Assembly: GCF_030209835.1 (NCBI RefSeq) | Contig: NZ_JARVRF010000013.1 | Location: 60,475-124,474 of the forward strand | Direction of reading: 5' to 3' | From: Arthrobacter sp. efr-133-R2A-120 | GTDB taxonomy: Bacteria > Actinomycetota > Actinomycetes > Actinomycetales > Micrococcaceae | DNA: 64,000 nucleotides | Shown here: piece after piece, positions 42,190-51,307 of the stretch | Layout of the letters: every line of letters starts with the position of its first letter | Numbering within the stretch: the stretch's first letter is position 1 | Notes under the pieces: generated by a model | Seen by the model: the letters and a program-made list of their open reading frames with translations, nothing else | Told to the model about the DNA's origin: nothing | Database searches by the model: none | Translations under genes and position numbers: made by a program

Positions 42190-43263
42190 GTGAGCGGAAT
42201 CCCGTGGGTGCTGCACGTTGATCTCGACCAGTTCATCGCAGCGGTCGAAGTGCTCCGACGGCCGGAACTTGCGGGCAAGCCGATCATTGTCGGCGGTCGG
42301 GGCGACCCCACGGAACGGGCCGTGGTGTCGACCGCGTCATACGAAGCCAGGGCGTTCGGTGTGGGTTCCGGAATGCCCTTGCGCATTGCAGCCCGGAAAG
42401 TGCCCGACGCCGTAATCCTGCCCGTCGATCACGAGGCTTACCTCGAGGCGTCTGAAATGGTGATGGCTACCCTGCGCTCGCAGCCAGGAGCCACAGTACA
42501 GGTGCTGGGTTGGGATGAAGCCTTTGTCGGCGTCGAGGCGGAGGATCCGGAAGCCTACGCCCGGCAAGTGCAGGCGGCCGTCCTGGTGCGAACGCAACTG
42601 CATTGCAGCGTGGGCATCGGCGACACCTTGGTCCGGGCCAAGGTGGCCACTGGGTTCGGAAAGCCGGCCGGAGTCTTCCGCCTCACCGCAGGGAACTGGC
42701 TCGACGTCATGGGCAGCCGGCCCACCAAGGATCTGTGGGGCGTCGGCACCAGGGTGTCGGCCCGGCTAGCCAAACTCGGCATCAACACGGTCGCCGAACT
42801 TGCCGCCTCCAATCCCCAGGACCTGGTCCCGGAGTTCGGCCCCAGGATGGGTCCGTGGTACGCGCAGCTCGGACGAGGCGACGGCGCCAGCATTGTGGAC
42901 GACACACCGTGGGTTGCCCGAGGACATAGCCGCGAGACCACCTTCCAGCAGGATCTGACGGACCCGACCCAAGTGGAGGACGCCGTGAGGGAGCTGGCAG
43001 CGCACGTCCTTGAGGATGTCGTGGCCGAAGGACGGCCCGTCATCGGGCTGACCCTGAAGGTCCGGTACGCGCCGTTCTTGACCACGACCCAGGGGAAGAA
43101 GATTCCGGAGACATTCGACCGGAACGAAATCCTCGCGCGGGCCTTGGACCTCGCAGCGGGAATCGAAGCGGGACGTCCGATCCGGCTCCTGGGCCTGCGG
43201 GCCGAAATGGCGATGCCCGACGATGCCCGAAAGGGACATACGCCCACCCGCGGCGGTTGGTGA
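42190..43263 (+). CDS. dinB: Y-family DNA polymerase (DinB/Pol IV-like)
   Basis: This 357-residue translesion polymerase has the catalytic acidic residues in HVDLDQFIAAVE near residue 10 and WDEAFVG near 104, so the active site looks complete. The second motif reads GWDEA where SIDEA is common. The fingers, thumb HhH (LWGVGTRVSARLAKLGI) and little-finger domains follow. There is no obvious clamp-binding QxxLF at the C-terminus. GTG at 42190 is the likely start; the frame opens further upstream inside the neighbour gene. Confidence 0.88.
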   Translation: MSGIPWVLHVDLDQFIAAVEVLRRPELAGKPIIVGGRGDPTERAVVSTASYEARAFGVGSGMPLRIAARKVPDAVILPVDHEAYLEASEMVMATLRSQPGATVQVLGWDEAFVGVEAEDPEAYARQVQAAVLVRTQLHCSVGIGDTLVRAKVATGFGKPAGVFRLTAGNWLDVMGSRPTKDLWGVGTRVSARLAKLGINTVAELAASNPQDLVPEFGPRMGPWYAQLGRGDGASIVDDTPWVARGHSRETTFQQDLTDPTQVEDAVRELAAHVLEDVVAEGRPVIGLTLKVRYAPFLTTTQGKKIPETFDRNEILARALDLAAGIEAGRPIRLLGLRAEMAMPDDARKGHTPTRGGW

Positions 43264-43374
43264 CGCCGTCGTTCCCCTTGGGCTTTGCCGTAGTGTCTGG
43301 ACCCTGCCCGGCCGTTGCCCTATCGTTGGGGAACCGAGCACAGTCGGCTTGAGACTCCGCATCGGAGGTACATG

Positions 43375-43968
43375 ATGGGCATCATCTCGTCTGGATTTCA
43401 CGGAAGACGGCAGACCGGCAATCCAGCGTTGCCACCGGGCCAATACGAGACCGCCAGCTTCCCGGTCCTTACCGCCGGCCCCGCTCCCCGGATCCCGACT
43501 GACGAGTGGGAATTCTTCATCAGCACCGAGTCAGGGCAGCGTCACGCGTGGTCCTGGGACACATTCATGGCATTGCCCCAGATGGACATCCATACGGATA
43601 TCCACTGCGTGACCAGCTGGTCCAAGCTGGGCACCACGTGGCGCGGGGTGTCCCTGGACACTCTGTTTGAGGACGTGGAAACAAACTGCAGGTTCACGAT
43701 GGCCCACTCCTACGGGGGATACACCACCAACGTCCCGCTCCCGGACCTTCTTGGCGGCAGGGCGTGGGTGGCTTGGGAATTCGACGGTGAGCCACTTGAA
43801 CGTGCCCATGGCGGACCTGCCCGCCTCCTGGTCCCGCATTTGTACTTTTGGAAGAGCGCAAAGTGGATCAATGGCATCGAGTTGACGCAGGATGACGTTC
43901 CTGGTTTCTGGGAGTCCAACGGGTACCACATCCACGGCGATCCGTGGCGGGAGGAGCGCTACTCATGA
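43375..43968 (+). CDS. sulfite oxidase-like molybdopterin oxidoreductase
   Basis: This 197-residue protein of the SUOX/MsrP Mo-cofactor fold lacks a signal peptide and heme domain. The likely Mo ligand is the cysteine in DIHCVTSWSKLGTTWRGV, a strongly conserved family stretch in shorter pieces. Other family residues are PARLLVPHLYFWKSAKW. CGGAGGT gives the ATG at 43375 a better spacing than the one at 43372. It is followed 10 nt later by the reductase, its probable electron partner. Confidence 0.9.
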   Translation: MGIISSGFHGRRQTGNPALPPGQYETASFPVLTAGPAPRIPTDEWEFFISTESGQRHAWSWDTFMALPQMDIHTDIHCVTSWSKLGTTWRGVSLDTLFEDVETNCRFTMAHSYGGYTTNVPLPDLLGGRAWVAWEFDGEPLERAHGGPARLLVPHLYFWKSAKWINGIELTQDDVPGFWESNGYHIHGDPWREERYS

Positions 43969-43978
43969 GGTGCGCCGG

Positions 43979-44716
43979 ATGAGCACGCTATGGCGAGTGG
44001 CCGACGTCGTCAGCAGCATACCCGAAACGGAAACCGCGCGAACCATCGGCCTGCGGGTGAACGGCTTGAACGGCAACCTCGCCGGACAGCACATCGACAT
44101 TCGCCTCACGGCCGACGACGGTTACACGGCCGTGCGCTCGTACTCCGTGTCCAGGGCAGACATGGAAGAAACCTTGGAGATCACGGTTGACGAATTGGCC
44201 AACGGCGAAGTCTCCCCCTATCTGGTCAGGGAACTGGCGGTCGGAGACCAGTTGGAGATCCGAGGACCAGTCGGTGGCTGGTTCGTCTGGAAACCAACGG
44301 ACACAAACCCCGTTCAGTTGATTGCCGGAGGATCCGGCATCGTACCGCTCATGTCCATGATCCGAGCACACCATGCATCGGAAAATCCGGCGCAGTTCCG
44401 GCTGCTGTATTCGCTCAAGTCACCCGAAGCAGGGTTTTATCGGGAAGAACTCCAAACCTTGGGCCAGGAATCCCGCAAGCTCACTATCGACTACGTGTAC
44501 ACACGCAAGGCGCCGGAGGGTTGGCCGAATACTCCGCAACGGCTCACGGCAGAAACCCTGCTGGCCAACATCCTGCCGACGGACGCCGTCCCGGACATCT
44601 TCATATGTGGCCAGACGGTCTTCGTGGAAACGGTCGCGGAATGGCTCGTGCAGGCGGGATATCCGGCTGCCTCGATCAAGACCGAACGCTTCGGCGGAAC
44701 GGGAGGAACCCGGTGA
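43979..44716 (+). CDS. FAD/NAD-binding oxidoreductase (ferredoxin-NADP reductase family)
   Basis: This 245-residue reductase has the FAD-binding motif RSYSVSRA near residue 57, the NAD-binding IAGGSGIVPLMSMI near 115, and a C-terminal ICGQTVFVETV that resembles the FNR closing motif. There is no iron-sulfur domain. Its position between the Mo enzyme and the zinc-ribbon gene, and the overlap with the latter, suggest that it supplies or removes electrons for the Mo enzyme. Confidence 0.9.
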   Translation: MSTLWRVADVVSSIPETETARTIGLRVNGLNGNLAGQHIDIRLTADDGYTAVRSYSVSRADMEETLEITVDELANGEVSPYLVRELAVGDQLEIRGPVGGWFVWKPTDTNPVQLIAGGSGIVPLMSMIRAHHASENPAQFRLLYSLKSPEAGFYREELQTLGQESRKLTIDYVYTRKAPEGWPNTPQRLTAETLLANILPTDAVPDIFICGQTVFVETVAEWLVQAGYPAASIKTERFGGTGGTR

Positions 44717-45060
44717 GTGGCAACAACGGCTCCGATTCCCCGGGCACTAAAGATCCGGGCTTCGAGGATCAGGACATCGCCGGAATCCCAGGCAACGCAA
44801 TACCGCATCTGGACGGAAACGCAGTGGCAGGACCGCTGTGGGAACTGTTCCGCTTCGATATCGTCGCAGCGATCGGACAGTGCAAGCACTGCGGCGCGGT
44901 CCGCGTCTTCGGGGAGACGAAGGTGTATGTGGACGCTCCGGGCATCGTTGTCCGCTGCGCGTCCTGCGAGGGCGTGCTGCTCCGCCTCGTGGAGACTCCC
45001 ACGCGGTACTGGCTCGATGTAAGCGGACTCAGCTATCTGCAGATCGACCGCGAGCGCTAA
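44713..45060 (+). CDS. DUF6510-like zinc-ribbon protein
   Basis: This 115-residue protein has paired cysteines CKHC and CASC spaced like a zinc ribbon. The family co-occurs with sulfite-oxidase-like enzymes and FNR-type reductases in Actinobacteria, as I remember it. GTG at 44713 overlaps the reductase stop (GTGA). The role may be assembly or regulation of the Mo enzyme. A gap of 89 nt separates it from the methylthioadenosine phosphorylase gene. Confidence 0.75.
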   Translation: MSGNNGSDSPGTKDPGFEDQDIAGIPGNAIPHLDGNAVAGPLWELFRFDIVAAIGQCKHCGAVRVFGETKVYVDAPGIVVRCASCEGVLLRLVETPTRYWLDVSGLSYLQIDRER

Positions 45061-45149
45061 GGTAACATCCGACTGTCCCGGCAGCCCCGTTCCGGACACG
45101 TAAGGATTCCACCCGCGACGCCGGACGCCGGCGTTGGCATGATGGGGTC

Positions 45150-46103
45150 ATGTCAACGCTGCCCGAACCCCACGCAGAACCCCCCTTGGAACCCCGTCCC
45201 CGGATCGGGATCGTTGGCGGCACCGGCCTGTACAAGCTGCCCGGGGCCGTCGTGCTCAGCACGCTGGACGTCCCGACGCCGTTCGGGCCTCCCTCCAGTC
45301 CCGTGACGGTCGCCCGGCTCGCCGCACCGGACGGCCCCGGCGACGACGGCGGGCCGGTGGTCGCATTCTTGAGCCGGCACGGCCGGGGGCACAGCGTTGC
45401 CCCGCAGCAGATCAACTACCGCGCAAACCTCTGGGCCCTCAAGAGCCTCGGCGTGGAGGCTGTTGTGTCCTCCGCGGCCGTGGGCGGACTGGTTTCCAGC
45501 CACGGAACCGGCACTTTTGCCGTACCGGACCAGGTCGTGGACAAAACCTGGGGCCGGGCGGACACGTTCTACGACGGCTCGCTGCCCACCGGGGTGCAGC
45601 ACCTGCCCGCTGCCGAGCCCTACAGCGTCCCATTGCGCGCGGCACTCATCGCCGCCCTGGAGCGCCAAGGGGAAGACTTCGCCGCGTCGGGCACCGTGGC
45701 CGTCATCAATGGTCCGCGCTTCTCCACCAAGGCCGAGTCCGCGGCACTGGTTCAGTCCGGCGCGCATTTGATCAGCATGACCCAGTACCCGGAGCCGATG
45801 CTCGCGGCGGAGTTGAACATGCACTTCGCGGCGCTGGCATTCATTACCGACGCCGACACGGGGCACGACGGCTCCGAGCCAGTGACGGCGGAACTGGTGC
45901 TGGGCCGCCTGGCAGCCGCGCAGCCACGGATCTTCGCGGTGTTGTCGGACGCAGTGCGGACAGTGTCCGCGGGGCTGACCGGCGCTGAGCCAGCGGACGA
46001 CGACGGAATATGGCGGATGGCGCTCATGCCGGCTACGGCGGTGGCCACCGTGATGGGCGCCGCCGGCCCCGTCCGCCCCCGCGCGGGACGAAAAGTGCAG
46101 TGA
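45150..46103 (+). CDS. mtnP: S-methyl-5'-thioadenosine phosphorylase
   Basis: This 317-residue member of the purine nucleoside phosphorylase MTAP branch has IGIVGGTGLY at the N-terminus, the phosphate-binding SRHGRGH, PYRAN-like NYRANLWALK, and the base/ribose region ISMTQYPEPMLAAEL. It splits methylthioadenosine into adenine and 5-methylthioribose-1-phosphate. Insertions near residues 55-70 and a C-terminal extension make it longer than usual. Its stop overlaps the epimerase start, and the context (glycosyltransferases) suggests the sugar phosphate is used as a glycan precursor rather than salvaged. Confidence 0.85.
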   Translation: MSTLPEPHAEPPLEPRPRIGIVGGTGLYKLPGAVVLSTLDVPTPFGPPSSPVTVARLAAPDGPGDDGGPVVAFLSRHGRGHSVAPQQINYRANLWALKSLGVEAVVSSAAVGGLVSSHGTGTFAVPDQVVDKTWGRADTFYDGSLPTGVQHLPAAEPYSVPLRAALIAALERQGEDFAASGTVAVINGPRFSTKAESAALVQSGAHLISMTQYPEPMLAAELNMHFAALAFITDADTGHDGSEPVTAELVLGRLAAAQPRIFAVLSDAVRTVSAGLTGAEPADDDGIWRMALMPATAVATVMGAAGPVRPRAGRKVQ

Positions 46104-47164
46104 GGATTCTGGTCACCGGTGGTGCCGGTTTCATAGGCAGCCATGTCGTCGAAGCCGCCGTGGCCCGCGGCTGGGAGGTCCGGGTCCTGGATTCATTGGA
46201 TCCGGCAGTGCACCCGGTTCGGCCGCCTGGACTTCCCGGAGTGCCCCTGTTCGTGGGCGACGTCGGAGACCCGGCCGCGGTGGCAGAGGCGCTCGCGGGA
46301 GTCGACGTCGTCGTTCACCAGGGCGCCAAAGTGGGCCTTGGCGTGGACTTCTTCGACGCTCCGGACTACGTCCGAAACAATGACCTGGCCACGGCTGTGC
46401 TCCTGGCAGGCATGGCGGCCTCCGGCATCGGCAAGCTTGTCCTGGCTTCCTCCATGGTGGTCTACGGTGAAGGCGCCTACACCGATTCAGCAGGCAGGCC
46501 GGTGCGCCCCGGCCCGCGCCGGGTGGAGGATCTGGAGCACGGAATCTTTGACCCCCGCGACCCTGCCACCGGCGAGCTGCTGTTGCCCGCTCTGGTCAGC
46601 GAAGACGCGGCCATGGATCCGCGGAACGTCTATGCAGCCTCAAAATTGGCGCAGGAGAACCTCGCTTCCGCGTGGGCGCGCTCAACCGGAGGCTCCGCCA
46701 TCGCCCTCCGGTACCACAACGTCTACGGTCCCCGGATGCCCAAAAACACCCCCTACGCGGGCGTGGCCAGCCTGTTCCGCTCTGCACTGGCCCGCAGGGA
46801 GGCAGTGCGAGTGTTCGAGGATGGCTGGCAGCGCCGCAGTTTCATCCATGTAGGAGATGCTGCTGAGGCAAATCTGTTGTCCATTGACGCATTGGCGGGA
46901 GGCCGGGTTGCCTCGGGCAGCCTGAGGGCATACAACATCGGCGCCTCCGAGGTCCACACCGTAGGGCAGGTGGCGGCGGTCCTGAGTTCTTTTGCCGGGG
47001 GCCCCCAGCCGGTGGTCACAGGCGAATTCCGGCTAGGCGACGTCCGACATATCACCGCCAGCTCGGCCCGGGCCCGGGCCGAGCTGGGCTGGTTCCCGAG
47101 GCATGGTTTCGAGGACGGAATGCGGGAGTTCTCTACTGCACCGCTACGCGGGGATCAAAGCTAG
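46100..47164 (+). CDS. NAD-dependent epimerase/dehydratase (extended SDR)
   Basis: This 354-residue extended SDR has the cofactor motif VTGGAGFIGSH at residues 5-15, SSMVVYG and the catalytic NVYAASK. It probably epimerises or oxidises a sugar. GTG at 46100 overlaps the phosphorylase stop (GTGA). In the mycobacterial methylthioxylose locus the corresponding gene is annotated as an epimerase/galE-like; the sugar here is not known. Confidence 0.9.
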   Translation: MRILVTGGAGFIGSHVVEAAVARGWEVRVLDSLDPAVHPVRPPGLPGVPLFVGDVGDPAAVAEALAGVDVVVHQGAKVGLGVDFFDAPDYVRNNDLATAVLLAGMAASGIGKLVLASSMVVYGEGAYTDSAGRPVRPGPRRVEDLEHGIFDPRDPATGELLLPALVSEDAAMDPRNVYAASKLAQENLASAWARSTGGSAIALRYHNVYGPRMPKNTPYAGVASLFRSALARREAVRVFEDGWQRRSFIHVGDAAEANLLSIDALAGGRVASGSLRAYNIGASEVHTVGQVAAVLSSFAGGPQPVVTGEFRLGDVRHITASSARARAELGWFPRHGFEDGMREFSTAPLRGDQS

Positions 47165-47242
47165 GCTGCCGGCGGCCAAAAGTCCCGGTTCCGTAAGGAT
47201 TTCCGCCTGTCGCACCGGGCCTGCGGATTCTACGGTCAAAGG

Positions 47243-48055
47243 GTGGAGAAAAAGCAAAGCGGTGCACGCGGTTCGCACGATCGAATCGGCGTTCCCAGCA
47301 TCCCAAACGGACCGGAGGACGACGGCGGGGGTTCAGCCGCCGCGCTGGTAGACGTGGTGTTGCCATGCCTCAACGAGCGTTCGGCCCTTCCCAAGGTGCT
47401 GGGGGCCTTGCCACCCGGATATCGCGCGATCGTCGTGGACAACGGATCAACCGACGGCTCCGGTGCCCTGGCCGAGAGCCTGGGCGCCACTGTTGTCGAC
47501 GAAGCGAGGCGCGGCTTTGGCGCGGCAGCACATGCCGGACTCCTGGTGGCCACGGCCGAGTTTGTGGCCTTTTGCGATTGCGATGGTTCGTTGGACCCTG
47601 CCCAACTGGCCCCGATGCTGGAGCTCGTGCGCACCGGCCGTGCCGATCTGGTGTTGGGTGCACGGCGTCCGGCCCGCGGTGCCTGGCCGATCCACGCCCG
47701 GCTGGCCAACATGGCCCTGAGCCGGCGGTTGCGCCGGCTAACGGGCATCCCCGTCACTGACCTTGGCCCCCTTAGGCTTGCTCGGCGCAGCGCACTCCTC
47801 GGCCTGGACCTGAGGGACCGGCGCAGCGGCTACCCGCTGGAGATGTTCCTCAAAGCGCACCGCGACGGCTGGCGTGTGGCCGAAGTTCCGGTCGACTATG
47901 CGCCGCGGCTAGGAAAGTCCAAAGTCACGGGGACACTCCGCGGAACCGTCACTGCGCTCAAAGACATGGGGACCCAGTTGGCCGCCGCATCGCAGCGGAC
48001 TCAGGCGACGAAGGGCGGCGGACCAGCGGCGGGTCCCCATGGAGCGACGCCGTGA
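47243..48055 (+). CDS. glycosyltransferase family 2 (polyprenyl-phosphate sugar synthase-like)
   Basis: This 270-residue GT2 enzyme has PCLNERSALPKVL, VVDNGSTDGS, the metal-binding CDCDGSLDP and, further on, GIPVTDLGPLRLARR and SGYPLEMFLKA, as in dolichyl/polyprenyl-phosphate glycosyltransferases. There are no C-terminal membrane helices. It would attach an activated sugar to a lipid carrier. Its stop overlaps the DUF2064 gene start (GTGA). Confidence 0.9.
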   Translation: MEKKQSGARGSHDRIGVPSIPNGPEDDGGGSAAALVDVVLPCLNERSALPKVLGALPPGYRAIVVDNGSTDGSGALAESLGATVVDEARRGFGAAAHAGLLVATAEFVAFCDCDGSLDPAQLAPMLELVRTGRADLVLGARRPARGAWPIHARLANMALSRRLRRLTGIPVTDLGPLRLARRSALLGLDLRDRRSGYPLEMFLKAHRDGWRVAEVPVDYAPRLGKSKVTGTLRGTVTALKDMGTQLAAASQRTQATKGGGPAAGPHGATP

Positions 48056-48756
48056 ATCTCACCATCGCCGTCATTGCCAAAGAATGCATCCCGGGCAGGG
48101 TCAAGACGCGACTCACTCCCCCGCTCACTCCAGAGGAGGCCGCAGCCCTGGCCCAGACAAGCCTGAGCCAGACGTTGGAAACAGTGCGGTCCCTTCCCGC
48201 GGCCCGGCGTTTGCTGGTGTTTGACGGCTCCCCGCGCCAAGGGGACGCTGCTGGTTTTGAAGTATTCGCCCAGAGTGCCGGAGGCCTTGACGAACGGCTG
48301 GCGGCTATCTGTTCGCTGACGGCCGGACCGCTGTTGATCCTGGGCATGGACACGCCCCAGCTATGCGGGGACCAGTTGGCCCCGCTCCTGGCAGACTGGG
48401 CAACTCCCGCTCCGGTGCCGCATCGCGGCGCGTGGTTCGGCCCGGCGTCGGACGGTGGCTTTTGGGCGTTGGGACTGTACCGACCCGACGGCGGTCTGCT
48501 CCGCGGGGTGGACATGTCCACCCCGCAAACGGGAGCGCACCAATTGGCCCGGCTGGCCTGCGCTGGCCTGGACGTGGGGCTGCTGCCCGTCCTGAGGGAT
48601 GTGGACTACTTTTCCGATGCCTTCGCTGCCTCCCGGGAGTGTGGCGGAACCCCGTTTGCCCTCGCAGTGGAGCGCCTGGCCACGGGGCGGCCAGCGGCCG
48701 GCGTGCCGGCTGAGGCCCCGTCCGCGGCCGCACCCACCCGAAGGGTTGCCCCGTGA
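48052..48756 (+). CDS. TIGR04282/DUF2064 family GT-A-like transferase
   Basis: This 234-residue protein is recognisable by the N-terminal AVIAKECIPGRVKTRLTPP with the KTRL motif of nucleotide-sugar-forming GT-A folds, then ILGMDTPQL and SDGGFWALGL. Members are annotated as glycosyltransferases or nucleotidyltransferases of unknown substrate. Translational coupling to the GT2 upstream and the methyltransferase downstream indicates a shared pathway. A nucleotidyltransferase step that activates the sugar phosphate would fit. Confidence 0.85.
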   Translation: MNLTIAVIAKECIPGRVKTRLTPPLTPEEAAALAQTSLSQTLETVRSLPAARRLLVFDGSPRQGDAAGFEVFAQSAGGLDERLAAICSLTAGPLLILGMDTPQLCGDQLAPLLADWATPAPVPHRGAWFGPASDGGFWALGLYRPDGGLLRGVDMSTPQTGAHQLARLACAGLDVGLLPVLRDVDYFSDAFAASRECGGTPFALAVERLATGRPAAGVPAEAPSAAAPTRRVAP

Positions 48757-49505
48757 TGAGCACCCAGGCAGTCCCCAAGGGTCCCCGCGCCCGGGCAGAC
48801 GGTTCTGCAGCGGGGATGGGCCCGCTAGCTTTGTTTGGCCAAGCTCTATTCGGACAGGGCGGGCACGAACCTTACGCCCGTAGCCTGCCCCTCGGCCAGG
48901 GGCGCCTGACGCTGCGTCCGGAATCTCCTTGGCACGAAACCATCGGGCGCGTCCACTTCAACATGCTCGGTTGGTCGGGCCCCGCCACGGCAGACGAACG
49001 CGAACTGCTTCGCACCCTCCGCGGGCCCGTTCTCGATGTGGGCTGCGGCCCAGGCCGGATGCTTGAGGCCGCCCGGGAACTGGGGCTGGCCTCCATGGGC
49101 ATCGATTCGAGCCCAGCCGCGGTGGCGCTGGCCACCGACCGCGGCGGCGCGGCCATCCTCGGCTCCATCTTTGACCCCGTCCCGCACGAGCGGGGCTGGG
49201 GTTCGGCCCTGTTGCTGGATGGCAACATCGGCATCGGCGGAAACATCCGGATGCTGCTTGAGCGTGTTGCCTCACTGCTCGCGCCGGGCGGGCACGTACT
49301 GGCTGAGGCCGAAGCCCCGGACTTCCTCGATGTGGCCTACCTGGCTGTGCTGGAGGATTCAGACGGACGCGCCAGCGCGGCCTTTCCCTGGGCCCGCGCC
49401 GGGTCGAAAGCGCTCGCTTTCCACGCGGCGCGGGCGGGGCTGGATGCCGTGGCCACCCGGACCGTTCAGAACCGGGTCTTTCTGACCTTGGAACGGCGGC
49501 CGTAA
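48753..49505 (+). CDS. class I SAM-dependent methyltransferase
   Basis: This 250-residue protein has SAM motif I VLDVGCGPGRML near residue 92 and motif II-like GIDSSPAAV, so SAM binding is likely. The N-terminal 60 residues are not conserved in outline. GTG at 48753 (GTGA overlap) or ATG at 48756 are both possible starts. The 3' end overlaps the convergent membrane-protein gene by 40 nt. The acceptor is unknown; it could act on the glycan or on a lipid-linked intermediate. Confidence 0.85.
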   Translation: MMSTQAVPKGPRARADGSAAGMGPLALFGQALFGQGGHEPYARSLPLGQGRLTLRPESPWHETIGRVHFNMLGWSGPATADERELLRTLRGPVLDVGCGPGRMLEAARELGLASMGIDSSPAAVALATDRGGAAILGSIFDPVPHERGWGSALLLDGNIGIGGNIRMLLERVASLLAPGGHVLAEAEAPDFLDVAYLAVLEDSDGRASAAFPWARAGSKALAFHAARAGLDAVATRTVQNRVFLTLERRP

Positions 49506-49978
49506 AGTCCGACGGCGGCCACGACAACCGCCGCGGCCACTGCCAGAACCAGCCAAAAGACACCCAAGGCCAGCGTATAGTCGCCCTGCAGGACGGTGCC
49601 GTTGGCGCCACTGCCCTGACCCCCTGGCTGAAGCACCTGCTGGGCGCGGATCAGCGGGGCTGCCACCAGGGTCACCACCGCCCCCACCAAAAGGGCCCCG
49701 CGCACTATCTCCTGTTGAACTGGGCCCAGTCCATACGTCAGCCGCGACAAGCCGCCGCCGGCCAGCGTTGTTAGCGGGACCAGCACGCCGTCGTGCACCA
49801 ATAACGCCACGGCAAGCCAGGCCGCCACACCGATCAGCTGCATAGGCGGCACGTTCGCCAGGAATCCGAAGACGGCATAGCCGAGGGCAGCCAGGCCCAG
49901 GGCGCCCAGGGCTGCCCGCACCCACCAGACAGTCCTGTGTTCACCGGGCGCCGACGGAGTCACCAAAGGGAGCCGCAT
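49466..49978 (-). CDS. small integral membrane protein, 170 aa
   Basis: Four hydrophobic segments are visible near residues 22-45, 52-72, 88-108 and 140-162 (ALGALGLAALGYAVFGFL, VFWLVLAVAAAVVVAAVG). No catalytic motif is seen. Its start overlaps the stop of the Mo oxidoreductase gene by one base (TGATG), so the two are co-translated and may form one membrane complex. The ATG at 49978 is preferred over an upstream ATG that would overlap further. Confidence 0.72.
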   Translation of the reverse strand: MRLPLVTPSAPGEHRTVWWVRAALGALGLAALGYAVFGFLANVPPMQLIGVAAWLAVALLVHDGVLVPLTTLAGGGLSRLTYGLGPVQQEIVRGALLVGAVVTLVAAPLIRAQQVLQPGGQGSGANGTVLQGDYTLALGVFWLVLAVAAAVVVAAVGLYGRRSKVRKTRF

Positions 49979-51195
49979 CAGATCACCTCCACTTTGTGCA
50001 CCCATTTGGTCTGCAGGACTCCGGGACGGCCGGGGGCGATGATCCGTGCCGGATAGCCATGGTCGAGGTCAAGTGGTTCGCCGTTGAGCTCGAGCGCCAG
50101 CAACGTCTGCTCGTCCTGGCTGTACGCGGCAGGCATGAAGGAGCGACCGTAAACGCCGCCCTTCTCCATACTGGAAATCTGCAGCTCGGCATCCGTCGGT
50201 GCGCCCACCGTCGCCATCAGGTCCCTGATTCGGACACCGCGCCACTGGGCTCCTTGGCTCCAGCCCTCCACGCACGCGATGGGCAATCCATAGCTGTACT
50301 GCGGCAAGGCCGCCAGCTGCGCCAGAGTGAACGTCTTCTGCACCGATCCCGAGGACACGGTCAGCACCCAGTCAGGGGCCAGCGCGGCATCTGCCACACC
50401 CGCCTGGGCTGCGGTCCTGTTGATGGGTACGCCTTGCGGGCCCGAGTCCATTCGTCGCGGCGCAAAGAGGTTCAAGCCTGACAGCCAGGCGAACGACTGG
50501 CCCGCCGTCGCCAGTACGACGACGCCGGTCCCGGCGGTGATTGCCGCCAGGAACCCCCTGCGGCTCCAGCCGTGCCCGGTTCCGGGCTTCACGGCAGCCG
50601 GATCGGTTTTGCCCGCCGGCACTCCCCTCTCCGTGTCCGCGGCGATAGCGGCCTCGTCCGATCGGCGGCTCCAATGGGCCAGGATGAGGGGCATCTTGAC
50701 AGCGATATGAAGCGCCAAGGACCCGATGATGACCCAGGCCAGCCAATAGTGGACATCCCTGAAGGAAAACGGCCAAGGATACCACTGAAAAGTGTTGAGC
50801 AATCCGATGGTGACTTCCACCAGCGAAGAAGCCACAAAGAGCGCAATCGAGGCCCGTTCGAGTGCGTGCACCACGGACTTTAGCGGCGGCCAGCGCAAGA
50901 GTTCGGGATACACGGACCATAGCTTGGCGGCCAATAGAGGGACGGAAGCTATCCCGGTGGCGACGTGGATACCCTGCGTAGCCACGTAAAGCCACACGGG
51001 ACGGGTAAGGAAAAGCATCCAATCTGGCGGATCCTGCAGAAGGTGGCTGAACAGCCCGGTCAAGAAGCAAACGGTAAAGGCAAGGCCGAGCCAACGGCCA
51101 AGCACTACTGTAAGCCGCCTGCTGCGCAAGGGCGAGGAGAACCGTCCGTTCACCGCTTCCATCCGCTGTTGGAGGAAAGTGGTCAATCTGTCCAT
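49978..51195 (-). CDS. polytopic sulfite oxidase-family Mo enzyme with internal Tat motif
   Basis: This is a 405-residue membrane protein. Four hydrophobic helices near residues 31-50, 68-90, 113-134 and 149-173 carry histidines (H51, H77, H149, H163) that could bind heme b. A cytoplasmic loop then leads to SRRGFL at 211-216 and a fifth helix, followed by a SUOX-fold domain with the probable Mo ligand C308 in ACVEGWS. The internal twin-arginine suggests Sec insertion of the first helices and Tat export of the catalytic domain, as known for actinobacterial Rieske proteins. The start is taken at 51195. Confidence 0.85.
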   Translation of the reverse strand: MDRLTTFLQQRMEAVNGRFSSPLRSRRLTVVLGRWLGLAFTVCFLTGLFSHLLQDPPDWMLFLTRPVWLYVATQGIHVATGIASVPLLAAKLWSVYPELLRWPPLKSVVHALERASIALFVASSLVEVTIGLLNTFQWYPWPFSFRDVHYWLAWVIIGSLALHIAVKMPLILAHWSRRSDEAAIAADTERGVPAGKTDPAAVKPGTGHGWSRRGFLAAITAGTGVVVLATAGQSFAWLSGLNLFAPRRMDSGPQGVPINRTAAQAGVADAALAPDWVLTVSSGSVQKTFTLAQLAALPQYSYGLPIACVEGWSQGAQWRGVRIRDLMATVGAPTDAELQISSMEKGGVYGRSFMPAAYSQDEQTLLALELNGEPLDLDHGYPARIIAPGRPGVLQTKWVHKVEVI

Positions 51196-51307
51196 ACCTC
51201 GATCAGACCACCAAGACCCTCCCGTCGTCCCGGTCCAGACCTTACGAAAGGCAAACGGTCCCTTGGATTCATCGCCCGCCGGCCTGCACGTAGTGCACGA
51301 TCGAAGG

